From Stigmatella ashevillena (GTDB lineage Bacteria > Myxococcota > Myxococcia > Myxococcales > Myxococcaceae): a stretch of DNA of 64,000 bases. This document shows positions 51,600-60,776 of the stretch, one piece after another. The notes beneath the pieces are model-generated. The model did no database searches. It was not told where the DNA came from and saw only the letters and a program-made list of their open reading frames with translations. Within the stretch, counting starts at the first letter, position 1; each line of letters opens with the position of its first letter. The translations under genes were made by a program, and so were the position numbers. The stretch lies in NCBI RefSeq assembly GCF_028368975.1, contig NZ_JAQNDM010000002.1, forward strand, positions 5,884,425-5,948,424. Direction: 5' to 3'.

Positions 51600-53696
51600 C
51601 TAACCCTGGGAGGGGGCCACGCGGGTACGGCACCGCACTTCGGCGGCGCGCGCTTGCATCGCCTCCTTGGTTCGGCCCGCCTGCTCCATGAGAAGCGCCG
51701 CGCGCGCGTAGTGGTCCGCGGCTTGCTCCAAGGGGAGCACCTGCTCCTCCGAGCGCGCTGCCGCGAGCAGGTGTGGCAAGGCACGCTCCACCGCGCCTGC
51801 CTCCAGCCAGTGGTGCGCCAGGACGAGGGGCGGTGCGCGCTCGTTCTCGAACACCGTGGCGAGCCGCCCATGCAGCGTCCGCGCGGCGGCGGGCAGGAGG
51901 CTGGCGAGGACGGCTTCCCGCACCAGATCATGGCTGAAGCGCTCGCCCATCAGGACCTGGGCGGTTTCGAGCTCTGCCAGCGCGATGTGGACGGGGCTGA
52001 CGGACACCTGGAGCACCTCGGGGACGAGCGCGGCCTTGAAGTGGGCCCCCGCCAGGGCGGCGAGCTGGGCGCTCTGCAAGGCCAGCGGCGAGAGGTGCTC
52101 CAGGCGGCGCCGGATGAGGGGGCCCACGCGGCCGGGGGGAGGCAGGCGGCTGGGCCAGTCCTGGGCGAGCGCGTCCGTTTCGATCAAGTGCTTGAGCGTC
52201 TCGACGATGTAGAGCGGGTTGCCACCGGTGTACCGGGACAGGGCCTCGGCATGGCGCTCGGCGCCCGGCAGCTCCAGGCCCGCCAGCAATTGCCTCACCT
52301 CTTCGGGACCGAGCGGACCCAGCTCGATGATGCGCGCCCACCCTTCGTCCACGAGCTGATGGATGTAGGTCTGCGCGTAGGGGGGAAGTTCCCCGCGCCG
52401 GTAACAATCCATGAAGCGCGGCCCCGGGGCGCCCCGCTCGCCGGCCTCGGACAGGCGGCTGATGGCATACGTGAAGGCCTTGGCGCTGGCCTTGTCCCAG
52501 TACTGCACGTCATCCGCGATGCTGAGGGTCTCGTGCTGGTGCAGTAGCCGGATTGCCTCCACCTGCGCATCGTAGAAGCGCAGCATGCTGGACTCGGAGT
52601 CCAGGGGAAGCAGCGGGCGGGGGCTTCCCAACTCCGGGAGAATGCGCGACAGCTCGTCGCGGACCCACTCCGGCAGCTTTACCTCGGGCCAGCGCGCCAT
52701 CTGCGTCCGGAAGGCGCGGGCCTCCGAGGCGAAGGGGATGTCCTGGTCCCCGGCGCGTCCTTCGATGCGCCCCCAGCGTCCCTGGGTGTTGGCGAATTCC
52801 TCGGCCAGGCGGGATTTGCCGGTGCCGGGCTCTCCGGAGATGAACAGCATCTGGCCCGTGCGCCACCCCTCCTCGAGCTGGCGCCAGGCGGCCTCCCGGC
52901 CTGCCAGCACCGGAGGCCGCAGCACGGACAGGGGCAGCGCCGCGCGGGGCAGGGCCGGCGCGTGGGGCAGCTGGGTGCCCCGCTCGATTTGCCGCACCAG
53001 CGCCAACGTGTCCGGCATGGGCGTCACCCCCAGCTCCCGGGCGAGCACGGAGCGCAGCCGCTCGAAGGCCGTGAGGGCGGCGCCGCGATCCCCTTGCAGA
53101 TAGTGCAGGCGGATGAGGTGGCTCCCGGCCTGCTCGGACTCGGGCTCGTGCTGAACCCAGGCCTGCGCCAGGGCGAGGGCCGCCGTCCAATTCCCCTGGG
53201 CCGTGTGGCGCTCGATTTCGGCCTCGCGCGCCTTGCGCACCCACCCCTCCACCGCGGAGCGGGCGCCGTCCAGCCAGCGCGCCAACTCGGGGCAATCATC
53301 GAAGTCGAAGCCCGCCAGCAGGGCGCTGCCCCCTTCGGGAGACAGGGCTTCGAGGACGTGAGCGTGTTGCCGGGCCAGGGCGGCGGCCTTCATCCGCGCG
53401 GCGTCCAGCGCCAGGGAAGCGTTCAGGGCCAGGCGCTCGGCGTCCGCCTCTACCCACTCCCCCCCCCCGCTCGTCAGGCGCAGGCGGCGCAGCAACTGGC
53501 GCATGTTGTTGCGCACGGTGGCGGCGGGCGAGTCCGGCCACAGCAGGCTGGCCAGCGGAAACTTGGGCGAGGGCCCCTCCAGCCCGAGGTAGGCCAGCAG
53601 CGCCGCCGCCCGCCGCTCCAGCCTCAGCCGCTGGCCATCGGGGCCCCACACCTGGGCCAGCCCCAGCACCTGGGCCCTCCAATTCACGTCGGCCAC
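51600..53696 (-). CDS. AfsR/SARP-like transcriptional regulator with BTAD and ATPase domains
   Basis: This is a 698-residue protein. The N terminus is an OmpR-like winged helix (RAAALLAYLGLEG; TVRNNMRQLLRRLR), followed by a BTAD helical domain (about 100-245; YLQGDRGAALTAFERLRSVL, ARELGVTPMPDTLALV). An AAA/STAND ATPase follows, with Walker A FISGEPGTGKSRLAEE near residue 290 and the segment SIADDVQYWDKAS as degenerate Walker B. The C-terminal part is TPR-like. SARP-type regulators switch on secondary metabolism or secretion genes in response to nucleotide binding. The GTG start has GGGAGGAG upstream. The divergent neighbour 100 bp away is a small secreted Cys-rich peptide, a possible target. 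Confidence 0.83.
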   Translation of the reverse strand: MADVNWRAQVLGLAQVWGPDGQRLRLERRAAALLAYLGLEGPSPKFPLASLLWPDSPAATVRNNMRQLLRRLRLTSGGGEWVEADAERLALNASLALDAARMKAAALARQHAHVLEALSPEGGSALLAGFDFDDCPELARWLDGARSAVEGWVRKAREAEIERHTAQGNWTAALALAQAWVQHEPESEQAGSHLIRLHYLQGDRGAALTAFERLRSVLARELGVTPMPDTLALVRQIERGTQLPHAPALPRAALPLSVLRPPVLAGREAAWRQLEEGWRTGQMLFISGEPGTGKSRLAEEFANTQGRWGRIEGRAGDQDIPFASEARAFRTQMARWPEVKLPEWVRDELSRILPELGSPRPLLPLDSESSMLRFYDAQVEAIRLLHQHETLSIADDVQYWDKASAKAFTYAISRLSEAGERGAPGPRFMDCYRRGELPPYAQTYIHQLVDEGWARIIELGPLGPEEVRQLLAGLELPGAERHAEALSRYTGGNPLYIVETLKHLIETDALAQDWPSRLPPPGRVGPLIRRRLEHLSPLALQSAQLAALAGAHFKAALVPEVLQVSVSPVHIALAELETAQVLMGERFSHDLVREAVLASLLPAAARTLHGRLATVFENERAPPLVLAHHWLEAGAVERALPHLLAAARSEEQVLPLEQAADHYARAALLMEQAGRTKEAMQARAAEVRCRTRVAPSQG

Positions 53697-53798
53697 CCGG
53701 CTCCTCCCTCGTCACGCCCCCATCACCCTGGACGCGTATGGACGTCCGTGGGGCAGCAAACCCCGATCCAAGCAGGACTACCCACCCAGGAGTTGAAA

Positions 53799-54089
53799 AT
53801 GAAGCGCATGTTGCTCGTGGTCATGATGGCATTCAGCTTTGGCGCGGCCCACGCTGGTGAGAAGCAGGCTCCCGAGGTGAACCTGGCTCCCATGGAGGCG
53901 TGCCAGGCGACGCAGCCTCTGGTGACTCCGGCGCAGCCGAGGGACTCCTCCGCGGAGGCCCTGACGTGCTCCCGCACGCCGTGCGTCGTCTGTTACAGCA
54001 AGATCCGGCAGTGCAGGGCGGGCTGCGCCAGCGGCGACACCGAATGCCTCGCCAATTGTGAGTACGAGTGCCAGTACTGCTGTTACTGA
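53799..54089 (+). CDS. Small secreted Cys-rich peptide
   Basis: This is a 96-residue precursor. The signal peptide MKRMLLVVMMAFSFGAAHA should be cleaved before GEK. Eleven Cys residues are in the mature part, ten of them in the last 40 residues (TCSRTPCVVCYSKIRQC, then CEYECQYCCY at the very end). This is the pattern of a disulfide-rich secreted peptide. AGGAG stands six bases before the ATG. I recognise no family. It shares the intergenic region with the SARP-like regulator and is followed by a strong hairpin. Confidence 0.7.
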   Translation: MKRMLLVVMMAFSFGAAHAGEKQAPEVNLAPMEACQATQPLVTPAQPRDSSAEALTCSRTPCVVCYSKIRQCRAGCASGDTECLANCEYECQYCCY

Positions 54090-54120
54090 GCCTCGCGCAT
54101 GCTGAGCGGCTGCAATCCCT

Positions 54121-54157
54121 GGCACCTGCCCCGTGCGCCCTGCACAGGGCGGGTGCC
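54121..54157 (+). terminator. Two-tier hairpin after the Cys-rich peptide gene
   Basis: GGCACC (54121-54126) pairs with GGTGCC (54152-54157) and encloses a second stem CGCCCTG / CAGGGCG. The position between two small genes fits a terminator or attenuator. The following GTCTTCCCC is only moderately pyrimidine-rich. Confidence 0.45.
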
Positions 54158-54280
54158 GTCTTCCCCGTGAAAGCCGGAAAAAGAGTGAAAGGCGACAGGT
54201 CTCCGACACGGGAGGGTCATATCGCCCTGGCCGACAGGCGGCGGATAGTGCTGACGCCTCACGGCAGACAGGAGCAGCAC

Positions 54281-54544
54281 ATGAAGACGAACACGAAGAA
54301 GGGCGGGACGATGGGATTCCGGCAGGCGGCCGTTGTCCTGGCGTTCCTGGGGGCCAGCTCGGTTCTGGCCAATACCCCGGGCAGTGTTTCGCTGAGCTCC
54401 GAGGCGGCAGTCCCCGTCGAAGAAATCGTTCTCGTCTCCAAGGCGGACGCTCCGCCCAAGCCGCAGGGGGAGAATTGCCTGGGAGGGCTCCTGGTCGGCC
54501 TGCCCACGGAGCTCCTGGGAAACCTGCTGCTCGGCGGACTGTGA
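54281..54544 (+). CDS. Small secreted peptide, hydrophobic C terminus
   Basis: This is an 87-residue precursor with signal peptide (VVLAFLGASSVLA, cleavage before NTP). The mature part is about 55 residues with a single Cys and ends in CLGGLLVGLPTELLGNLLLGGL-like hydrophobic repeats (LLGN, LLLGGL). AGGAG lies seven bases before the ATG. I know no family. It follows the Cys-rich peptide in the same direction after a hairpin and may be co-regulated with it. Confidence 0.6.
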   Translation: MKTNTKKGGTMGFRQAAVVLAFLGASSVLANTPGSVSLSSEAAVPVEEIVLVSKADAPPKPQGENCLGGLLVGLPTELLGNLLLGGL

Positions 54545-54615
54545 GCCGTTCAGCGCCGATCCGCTGACCTCATGCGCGCTGACTCGGGGGGGAGCGCGCG
54601 GGGGGTCGGACCGGA

Positions 54616-55857
54616 TCAACCGGCGAAGAAGGCCCACAGCAGATGGCCCAGCGAGGCGGCCACGATGGCCGCTGCCGCCGCGCCTCCGGCGAAGATCTGC
54701 TTCGGGTAGCGGTCTACCCGCCGCAGGGTCTCGTGGAGGCCTCGCTTGAGCAGCGTGCGCTCGCAGCGCACCTCGATGCGGCCCTCCATGAGGCCGCGCA
54801 ACGCATCCATCATCGCGTCGGCCGACTGGTACCGCTGCGCCGGGTCCTTCGCGAAGCCCTTGTGGAGGAACCACACATACTCCGCGGGCACGGGGGACTG
54901 CGGGATGCCGCGGGAGGTCTGCACGGGGGGGGTGACGCTCTCCACGCCCTGGAGCACCTCGGCCAGCGACTCGCGGCCGTCAAGGTAGTGCTTCAGGTAG
55001 AGGAACTCGTCGAAGAGCACCGTCAGGCTGTAGGTGTCGCTGCGGACGTCCACGGCCTCGTGCTTGCCCTGGGCCTGCTCGGGGGACATGTAGAGCGGGG
55101 TTCCCACCAACGTGCCCGCCTGGGTCTTCATGAAGAAGGATTTGCGCACGTCCCGGGGGGCTTCCGGCTCCGCGACATGCGCCACGGTGTCCTGGCTGTG
55201 GATGCGCCGGGCCAGGCCCCAGTCCACCACGGTCACCTCGCCATAGGCGCCGACCATGATGTTGGCGGGCTTGAGGTCTCGGTGGATGAAGCCCTTGCGG
55301 TGCGCGTACGCCAGCGCGTTGAGCACCCCGAGGAAGATCTGCGCCCGGACGGGGATGGGGAAGCGCGCGTGCGCGGCGGGGTCTCCCGCGCGCAGCCGGG
55401 TGATGATGGACTCGAGCGTCTCGCCCTGGAGGTGCTTCATCACGAAGTAGTACCGGCCCTGGGCGTCGACACCGACGTCATGCACCGGGACGATGTTCGG
55501 GTGGTCGAGCTGCCCGACGGTGCGGATTTCCTCCACGAAGCGCAGCACGTGGTCGACGCCGGACGCTTCCGCCAGGCGCTTGAGGGCCACCTTGCGCTCG
55601 ATGTCGTGGTCCTGGAGCAGCACCACTTCGCCCATGCCTCCGTGCCCGAGGGGTTGCAGCTCCTCGAAACGTTCCCGGTCGATGGGCACCATGCTGGGGC
55701 GCTCGCCAATCCACTCGACCCGAGGAAGCACGGTGGCGCGGCGGCTGGTGGCCAGGACGTTGGGGGCGGGCAAGGGCTCTGAAGGCCCCCCCGTCCGGGA
55801 CGAGGGCAGGGTGGCATCCAGGGCGGCGGTGGGGACGTGATGGAGCGTGTCCGGCAT
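54616..55857 (-). CDS. Ser/Thr protein kinase with C-terminal membrane anchor
   Basis: This is a 413-residue protein. The kinase domain (about residues 65-345) has GHGGMGEVVLL, KVALKRLAE (catalytic Lys), HRDLKPANIM, VVDWGLA (DWG in place of DFG) and GTPLYMSPEQA, all intact and typical of bacterial eukaryote-like kinases. The C-terminal end has one transmembrane helix (GGAAAAAIVAASLGHLLWAF) and only five or six residues after it, so no external sensor domain is present. Myxobacteria hold many such kinases in developmental signalling. The target is unknown. The ATG at 55857 is preferred over an upstream frame extension. Confidence 0.9.
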   Translation of the reverse strand: MPDTLHHVPTAALDATLPSSRTGGPSEPLPAPNVLATSRRATVLPRVEWIGERPSMVPIDRERFEELQPLGHGGMGEVVLLQDHDIERKVALKRLAEASGVDHVLRFVEEIRTVGQLDHPNIVPVHDVGVDAQGRYYFVMKHLQGETLESIITRLRAGDPAAHARFPIPVRAQIFLGVLNALAYAHRKGFIHRDLKPANIMVGAYGEVTVVDWGLARRIHSQDTVAHVAEPEAPRDVRKSFFMKTQAGTLVGTPLYMSPEQAQGKHEAVDVRSDTYSLTVLFDEFLYLKHYLDGRESLAEVLQGVESVTPPVQTSRGIPQSPVPAEYVWFLHKGFAKDPAQRYQSADAMMDALRGLMEGRIEVRCERTLLKRGLHETLRRVDRYPKQIFAGGAAAAAIVAASLGHLLWAFFAG

Positions 55858-55957
55858 GGTGGCCGTTGATAACAGGCACCGGCCCTTCACGCTGTCCTGT
55901 CTGCTCCCCAGCCAACCTTCCGCTTGCCTCCCTTCTTACCGGGGATTTCCGGGCGGC

Positions 55958-56422
55958 TCACCGCGCGGCGCGCTGGATGGCTTTGCGGATGCGGCAGTAG
56001 GTGCCGCAGCGGCACACGTTCTCGCTCATGGCCGCGTCGATGGCCTCCACGGTGGGGTGCGGGTTCTGCTGGAGAAACGCCACCGCGGTCATGATCTGCC
56101 CGGGTTGGCAGAACCCGCACTGGGCGACGTCCTCGTCGATCCAGGCCTGTTGAACGGGGTGGAGCGTTTCGCCTCCCAGCCCTTCACCCAGTCCTTCAAT
56201 GGTGGTGACCTGATGGCCCGCCACCCCGCTGACGGGCTGGATGCAGGGACGGAAGGCGTTGCCGTCGAGGTGGCTGGTGCACGCGCCACACACACCCACC
56301 CCGCAGCCATACTTGGGCCCTGTCACCCGCAGCATGTCTCGCAGCACCCACAGCAAGGGCATGTCCGCGGGGGCCTCGACCGACACGGTCTTGCCATTGA
56401 GGGTGAAGGAATAGACCGGCAT
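55958..56422 (-). CDS. Ior-type molybdenum hydroxylase, [2Fe-2S] small subunit
   Basis: This is a 154-residue protein. The plant-type [2Fe-2S] cluster has [16 protein letters not shown] and the second cluster has [11 protein letters not shown] and [10 protein letters not shown]. This is the layout of the small subunit of isoquinoline 1-oxidoreductase and related aldehyde dehydrogenases. It passes electrons from the molybdopterin subunit encoded directly upstream, with a 2-bp gap. The terminal electron acceptor is not in the window. Confidence 0.92.
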   Translation of the reverse strand: MPVYSFTLNGKTVSVEAPADMPLLWVLRDMLRVTGPKYGCGVGVCGACTSHLDGNAFRPCIQPVSGVAGHQVTTIEGLGEGLGGETLHPVQQAWIDEDVAQCGFCQPGQIMTAVAFLQQNPHPTVEAIDAAMSENVCRCGTYCRIRKAIQRAAR

Positions 56423-56424
56423 GG

Positions 56425-58578
56425 TCAGGCTCCGGGGTCGAGGATGGGAAAGCGGGTGGGCAGGGTGCCCGTGGCCCGGGCCAGGGCATTGGCCAGGGCG
56501 GCGGCGGCGGTGGGGTAGCCGAGCTCACCCACTCCGCCCACGCGGTCATCCGACCGGACGAGGTGGACCTGTATCTCGGCGGGAACGTGCTTCATCCGCA
56601 GCCACCGGTAGTCGGCGAAGCTGCCCTCCCGCACCGCCCCTGCGTCGATGTGCAACCCGGCGCTCAGCGTGGTGGACATCGCGTCGACGGTGGCACCCTG
56701 GAGCTGGTTCTCGATGCTCTTGGGGTTGATGGGCAGGCCGACATCCGCGGCGATGACGGCGCGCACCACCCGAGGCACCTCGCCCGTCACGTCCACCTCG
56801 ACGAGGTGGGCGATGGCGCTGTCCCACTCCTCGTGCACGGCCACGCCCTGGGCGACGCCGGGTGGCAGTGCCCGGCCCCATGCGCCTTCGAGCACCACCT
56901 TGTTCAGCACGGCCTTGAGCCGATTCGAGGTGAGGAAGGCGCGCCGCAGCTCGACCGGATCCCTCTCGAGTCCCCGCGCGAGGTGGTCGACGAACAGCTC
57001 GTTGGCCACGGCCACCTGGCTGCTGAACACGGAGCGGAACGAGGCGGTGGGAATGGGCAGGGGCACTTCGTGCAGGTGCTGCAGGGGTAGCAGCCCGAAG
57101 CGGTAGGGCAGGTGCTGCGTCAGCTCGAAGAACAACGCGCTGGTCACCTCCGGCAGCACCCTGCCGATGAGCGAGGTGACGGCATCCCCGAAGCCGTGGG
57201 TGAGCTCCAACGTGGGGATGGCCGAGCGGTGGTGCCAGCCGAGGATGCTCCCGCCCGGCCCCAGGAACGCGTGGAGCCGGTGGTGGCTCGCGGGCCGGTA
57301 ACGGCCGTGCCGCATGTCGTCGTTCCGGGTCCACATCAGCTTCACCGGCCGCCCGAGCCCCCGGGACACCTGCGCGGCCTCTACCGCGGCCTCGGGAAAG
57401 AACCGCCGGCCAAACCCGCCCCCGGCCCGCACGGTGTGCACCGTCACCCGCTGCGGCGTGAGCGCCCAGCCGAGCGCCTGGGCCACTTCACGCTGGGTGA
57501 ATTTCGGATCCTGGGCGCCGGACCAGATCTCCGCGTGCTCTCCGGAGACGTGGGCCACGCAGCACTGGGTCTCCATGGGGGCGTGCGCGAGGTAGGGAAA
57601 GTCGAAGCGCGCTTCCAGGGTTCGCACCGTGAGCAGGGGGGGGAGCACGGGGCCGCTCACGGCCTCGCGCAGCCGCGCCCGGATGTCCGCGTCGGACAGG
57701 TGGCTGGCCGGTCCTGGATTCCAGAGGATGTCCAGGGCGTCCCGGGCCGCGAGCGCCTGGGCGAAGTTCTGGGCGGCGACCGCCATGCCCGAGGGCAGCG
57801 GGAGCACGCCGAGCACGCCGGGCATCGCCACCGCCGCCGAGGCATCGAAGGACTGGACGGAGCCCCGCAGCGTGGGAGGCCGGGCCACCACCGCGGCCAC
57901 GGCGTCGGGGATGTCCAGATCGAGCGTGTAGCGGGCCGCTCCCGTGACGATGTCCCGGGCGTCGATGCGGCCGGTGGGGCGGCCCACCACCGTGTATTGC
58001 TCCACCGGCTTGGGCTGGGCGGAGACCTCGGGCAGCCACACGCCGGCGGCCTCCTGCGCCAGCGCGCCATAGCCCAGCTTCCGGCCATCTGGGGCGAGCA
58101 CCTCGCCGTGGGCGGTGGAGAGCGTCCGCGCGGGCAGGTGCCAGCGGTGGGAGGCGGCGGTGACCAGCCGGGCCCGGGCTCCCGCTGCGGCGGCGCGCAG
58201 GGGCGCCGCGAGGTAGCGCATCGTTGACGACAGGCCGGTGAGCTGGATGAGCCAGCCTGGGCTCGCATCGGCGGTGTGCACGTCCACGCTTCCCAGGTCT
58301 GCGTCGAGCTCCTCCGCGACGAGCATCGCCACGCCCGTGGTGATGCCCTGGCCCATCTCGGTGCGGGGCAACGTCGCGGTGATGCGCCCATCGGTCCGGA
58401 TGGCGATGTAGAGATCAAACGATGTCTCGCCTGCGGGCGGGGTCGCGTCCGCGGGCGGAGCATCGAGGCCCAGCCGCGCCGCGACCACCAGCGTGGGCGA
58501 GGCCACCACCCAGATCAGGAGTTGACGGCGATCCATCCCCAGCGGCGTGCCCGTCTCTGGCTTCTTCGAGTCCCCCAT
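56425..58578 (-). CDS. Ior-type molybdenum hydroxylase, molybdopterin-binding large subunit
   Basis: This is a 717-residue protein. The N terminus has a twin-arginine signal ([20 protein letters not shown]), so the folded complex should be exported to the periplasm, with the small subunit carried along. Family blocks seen are [47 protein letters not shown], then [16 protein letters not shown] and GVGELGYP near the end (GE as active-site Glu). Substrates in the family are N-heterocycles and aldehydes. The gene order large-small on the minus strand with 2 bp between shows a single operon. It is divergent from the alpha/beta hydrolase gene by 43 bp. Confidence 0.9.
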   Translation of the reverse strand: MGDSKKPETGTPLGMDRRQLLIWVVASPTLVVAARLGLDAPPADATPPAGETSFDLYIAIRTDGRITATLPRTEMGQGITTGVAMLVAEELDADLGSVDVHTADASPGWLIQLTGLSSTMRYLAAPLRAAAAGARARLVTAASHRWHLPARTLSTAHGEVLAPDGRKLGYGALAQEAAGVWLPEVSAQPKPVEQYTVVGRPTGRIDARDIVTGAARYTLDLDIPDAVAAVVARPPTLRGSVQSFDASAAVAMPGVLGVLPLPSGMAVAAQNFAQALAARDALDILWNPGPASHLSDADIRARLREAVSGPVLPPLLTVRTLEARFDFPYLAHAPMETQCCVAHVSGEHAEIWSGAQDPKFTQREVAQALGWALTPQRVTVHTVRAGGGFGRRFFPEAAVEAAQVSRGLGRPVKLMWTRNDDMRHGRYRPASHHRLHAFLGPGGSILGWHHRSAIPTLELTHGFGDAVTSLIGRVLPEVTSALFFELTQHLPYRFGLLPLQHLHEVPLPIPTASFRSVFSSQVAVANELFVDHLARGLERDPVELRRAFLTSNRLKAVLNKVVLEGAWGRALPPGVAQGVAVHEEWDSAIAHLVEVDVTGEVPRVVRAVIAADVGLPINPKSIENQLQGATVDAMSTTLSAGLHIDAGAVREGSFADYRWLRMKHVPAEIQVHLVRSDDRVGGVGELGYPTAAAALANALARATGTLPTRFPILDPGA

Positions 58579-58621
58579 GGGTGGATCATGCCACAGGTGT
58601 CGCGCTAGAGAGACCGGAGCG

Positions 58622-59485
58622 ATGGCGCGTTTTCTCCAGAGGATGAAGCGGATGGTGTGGGTGATGGCAGCCGTATTGGCCGGGGCGTATGGGCTGCTCG
58701 GGGGGCTGGTGTTCTTCCAGCAGCGGCGCTTCCTCTTTCCCGCGCCGCCTGGGGCGCGCGAGCCCTCGCTGCCCGGCGCCACCCTGCTGCGGCTCCCCGG
58801 ACCCGAGGGCTCCACGGTCTACGCGCTGCACGTGCCCGCGCCCGCCGGGGCTCCCACGGTGGTGCACTTCCATGGCAACGGGGAGCAACTCGCGGACGCG
58901 GAGTGGCTGGCGCAACAGGTCCAGGAGTCCGGGCTGGGGTTCTACGCGGTCGAATACCCCGGCTATGGGCTCGCCCGGGGGCGCGAGCCTTCCGAGCAGG
59001 GCCTCTATGCCGCCGCCGAAGTGGCCCTGGAGCACCTGCACCGGGAACTGGGCGTGGCCCGGGAGCGCACGGTGCTCCAGGGGCAATCGCTCGGCTCGGG
59101 CGTGGCGGTGGAGATGGCGAGGCGGGGCCAGGGCGCGCGGCTGGTGCTCATCACCCCGTACACCTCCATCCCGGATGTGGGGGCGAGGCTCTTTCCCTGG
59201 CTTCCCGTGCGCCTGCTCGTGAGGGATGCGTTCGACAGCGCCTCGAAGGCGCCCGGGTTGGCACTGCCGGTGTTCATCCTCCACGGGACACGGGATGAGG
59301 TGATTCCCGTGGACATGGGCGTGCGGCTGGGGACGTTGTTTCCGCAGGCCACCGTGCGTCTGCGCGAGGGAATGCACCACAACGACGTGCTCTCCGAGCC
59401 GGTGGCCCTCGCGGAGCTGCTGCGGTTCGCGGCCGGAGTGGCGGGGCGCGAATCCCCAGAGGACACCTACCCGCGGGAGCGCTGA
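58622..59485 (+). CDS. Membrane-anchored alpha/beta hydrolase (BEM46-like)
   Basis: This is a 287-residue protein with an N-terminal membrane helix (VWVMAAVLAGAYGLLGGLVF). The hydrolase fold shows VVHFHGNGEQ (oxyanion loop), EYPGYGLARG, the nucleophile Ser in LQGQSLGSGVAV, the Asp in LHGTRDEVIP and the His in GMHHNDV. This matches the BEM46/ABHD family, with unknown lipid or peptide esterase activity. Its 3' end overlaps the convergent serB by 19 bp. Confidence 0.87.
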   Translation: MARFLQRMKRMVWVMAAVLAGAYGLLGGLVFFQQRRFLFPAPPGAREPSLPGATLLRLPGPEGSTVYALHVPAPAGAPTVVHFHGNGEQLADAEWLAQQVQESGLGFYAVEYPGYGLARGREPSEQGLYAAAEVALEHLHRELGVARERTVLQGQSLGSGVAVEMARRGQGARLVLITPYTSIPDVGARLFPWLPVRLLVRDAFDSASKAPGLALPVFILHGTRDEVIPVDMGVRLGTLFPQATVRLREGMHHNDVLSEPVALAELLRFAAGVAGRESPEDTYPRER

Positions 59486-60708
59486 TTCTCCCGCGCTCCG
59501 GGCAGGTGCACGCGCACCTCCTGGAGTTCGCGGCCGGTGAGCCCCAGCAGGTAGAGGATGGTGTCCAGGCCGCCAGAGGAGATGGAGGTGTCGGCTGCCT
59601 GGCGCAGCTTCCGCTTGGCGCGGAAAGCGATGCCCAGCCCGGCGCGCTCCAGCATCAACAAGTCATTGGCGCCATCGCCCACGGCGATGACCTGGTCCAG
59701 GAGGATGCCCTCCGCCTCGGCGATGCTCTCCAGCAGCTCCGCCTTGCGCTTGGCGTTGACGATGGGCCCCAGCGTGCGGCCGGTGAGCTTGCCTTCCGCC
59801 TCCTCCAGCATGTTGGAGTGGGCGTAGTCGATGCCCAGCCGGTTCTTGAGCGCCTCGGCCGCCACGGAGAAGCCTCCGCTGATGATGGCCGTGCGGTAGC
59901 CGAGCCGCTTGAGCACGGGGATGAGTGTCTCCGCACCCTCGGTGAGCGGCAGGGTGGAGGCCAAGTCTCTCAACACCCGCGCATCCAGCCCCTTGAGCAA
60001 CGCCACGCGCTGGCGGAGCGACTCGTCGTAGTCCATGTCCCCCTGCATCGCGCGCTCGGTGATGCGCGCCACCTGATCTCCCACGCCGTGGACGCGCGCC
60101 AACTCGTCGATGACCTCGATGCGGATGAGCGTGGAGTCCATGTCCATCACCACCAGCCGCTTGCTGCGCCGGTAGAGGCTCTCGCGCTGCAACGCCACAT
60201 CAAAGGTGTTGGAGGTCATCGACAGCTCCAGCAGCGCGCGCTTGAGCTCCTCGGGGTCCCTGCCCAGGGGCAGGGAGATGTGAAACTCCACGGAGCCCAG
60301 CTCCGCTTCCGTCAGGCGCTGGATGCGCTCGATGTTGGCATCGTGCTGGGCCAGACACTCGGACACCGCGTGCAGCTCGCGCGCCCCCAGGATGCGGCTC
60401 ACCACGGTGACGACGTGGCGGTTGGGCGGGGGAAGGGGCTTGCCCTCGGGCACCGGCACCGATTGGAACTCCAACGACACGCCCAGCTCATGGGCCGCGA
60501 AGAGCAGCTCCTTGAGCACGTCTCCCTTCTCGGGCAGACGCACCAGAAAGCACAGGGTGAGGCGGTCCTGCACGACGACTTGCTCGATGTCGAGCAGCGT
60601 GGCCCCGGCGTTCGCGAGCAGGCCCGTCAATCGGGAGGCGATGCCCGGGTGGTCCCGTCCAATGACGGTGAGAAGGACAGGCTCTTGAGGCGTGAGGTGG
60701 GAAGGCAT
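59467..60708 (-). CDS. serB: Phosphoserine phosphatase with N-terminal ACT domains
   Basis: This is a 413-residue protein. Two ACT domains (about 10-85 and 95-170; TVIGRDHPGIASRLTGLLA begins the first) precede a HAD phosphatase with DMDSTLIRIEVIDELA (the DxD nucleophile), the Ser/Lys region IISGGFSVAAEALKN and the GDGANDLLML magnesium site. It carries out the last step of L-serine synthesis; ACT domains probably give amino-acid feedback. The length agrees with the ACT-containing SerB group. Confidence 0.95.
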   Translation of the reverse strand: MPSHLTPQEPVLLTVIGRDHPGIASRLTGLLANAGATLLDIEQVVVQDRLTLCFLVRLPEKGDVLKELLFAAHELGVSLEFQSVPVPEGKPLPPPNRHVVTVVSRILGARELHAVSECLAQHDANIERIQRLTEAELGSVEFHISLPLGRDPEELKRALLELSMTSNTFDVALQRESLYRRSKRLVVMDMDSTLIRIEVIDELARVHGVGDQVARITERAMQGDMDYDESLRQRVALLKGLDARVLRDLASTLPLTEGAETLIPVLKRLGYRTAIISGGFSVAAEALKNRLGIDYAHSNMLEEAEGKLTGRTLGPIVNAKRKAELLESIAEAEGILLDQVIAVGDGANDLLMLERAGLGIAFRAKRKLRQAADTSISSGGLDTILYLLGLTGRELQEVRVHLPGARENQRSRG

Positions 60709-60776
60709 GGGCCGAGATTCTAATGCGAGCCAGGTTCCGGTGATTCTCCAAAAGGTGAACGTGTTAGACGTTGGGA

